Shown here one piece after another: positions 5,168 to 5,479 of a stretch of 5,479 nucleotides of DNA (within the stretch, counting starts at the first letter, position 1; each line of letters opens with the position of its first letter). Source of the DNA: Sphingomonadales bacterium (lineage in GTDB: Bacteria > Pseudomonadota > Alphaproteobacteria > Sphingomonadales > Sphingomonadaceae). The notes beneath the pieces were generated by a model that saw only the letters and a list, made by a program, of their open reading frames with translations, had not been told where the DNA came from and made no database searches. The DNA is taken from positions 1 to 5,479 of the forward strand of contig JAGWUU010000210.1 in the NCBI GenBank assembly GCA_028868335.1, in the 5' to 3' direction. The position numbers and the translations under genes are program-made.

Positions 5168-5479
5168 TTAAGCGGCAACAGTTTTGTTTTCAAAAGGAAC
5201 ATCGTCCCTGTCATAGCGTCCTAACCACCATCCGTCTTCTGCTACCTGTATATCGGTTTCAACAGCGCCGCTACCGGCAAGGAATGATTTCAGGTCATCC
5301 GCATTTGTTTTTTCGGTGCACTCAATCACCATCACAAACAGGTCGTCTGTAGCACGTGCATGAAAATGGTGCTTCTTTACAAAAGGCGCCATCTGGCAGA
5401 GATAACAAAAAGTCATCACCATCCCTACCGCTGCGAACAATACCGTTAACTCGAAAGTGATGGGTATCCATGCCGGTAA
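5168..5479 (-). CDS. actD: Alternative complex III subunit ActD (DUF3341), N-terminus beyond window
   Basis: ActD is a small two-helix membrane subunit of alternative complex III. The reading frame is open to the window edge: codons before the internal TTG at 5440 read LPAWIPITFELTV, which joins directly to LFAAVGMVMTFCYL and forms the second transmembrane helix characteristic of DUF3341. After it comes a cytoplasmic domain with a ferredoxin-like look: a strand near DDLFVMVIECTE, a helix near ADDLKSFLAGSGA and a strand near TDIQVA. The last 103 residues are present of a usual ~175-180; the first helix and N-terminal domain are off the window. It stops with TAA 19 nt before actE, in the same transcript. 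Because the frame runs through the edge, the short 90-residue reading from TTG 5440 is not a real start. Confidence 0.87.
   Translation of the reverse strand, partial: LPAWIPITFELTVLFAAVGMVMTFCYLCQMAPFVKKHHFHARATDDLFVMVIECTEKTNADDLKSFLAGSGAVETDIQVAEDGWWLGRYDRDDVPFENKTVAA

Overview
This window looks like two unrelated pieces of DNA joined at about position 3876-3884. The left part (1 to ~3880) is GC-rich: a 60-base sample at 3061-3120 has 40 G/C. Its gene content and order (ilvB, miaA, serB, a COQ4-family gene) point to an alphaproteobacterium of the Sphingomonadales, such as a Novosphingobium or Erythrobacter relative. The right part (~3880 to 5479) is AT-richer: a 60-base sample at 4081-4140 has 19 G/C. 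It carries consecutive genes of a Bacteroidota alternative complex III (act) operon, most like those of Chitinophagaceae. Both taxonomic assignments come from protein recognition and composition, not from a search.

Layout, left to right. 1-1223 (minus) is the N-terminal ~407 codons of acetolactate synthase large subunit (ilvB), cut by the window edge. 1224-1373 is its leader and promoter region, with a strong 12-bp hairpin and two weaker inverted repeats. 1374-2330 (minus) is miaA, tRNA dimethylallyltransferase. 2323-3207 (plus) is serB, phosphoserine phosphatase, which starts 8 bp inside miaA, so the two 5' ends overlap divergently. 3208-3269 is a short intergenic stretch with a possible weak terminator and a TTGACA box. 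3270-3899 (plus) is a COQ4-family ubiquinone biosynthesis gene that loses its 3' end at the junction. 3859-4443 (minus) is actF, whose 3' end is lost at the same junction. 4507-5148 (minus) is actE, a monohaem cytochrome c lipoprotein, and 5168-5479 (minus) is the 3' part of actD (DUF3341).

Function. The left genes are housekeeping: branched-chain amino acid synthesis (ilvB), tRNA A37 modification (miaA), serine synthesis (serB) and ubiquinone synthesis (coq4). The right genes encode parts of one membrane complex that oxidises quinol and passes electrons to cytochrome c or an oxidase; they read actD-actE-actF on the minus strand with short gaps, as in an operon.

The most important observation is the junction. 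Two genes of different phyla converge on it, both have lost their C-terminal parts, and no mobile element, integrase or target-site repeat is visible. A chimeric assembly is the simplest explanation. I found no convincing previously undescribed system. The second-tier points are the miaA/serB start overlap and the structured ilvB leader.
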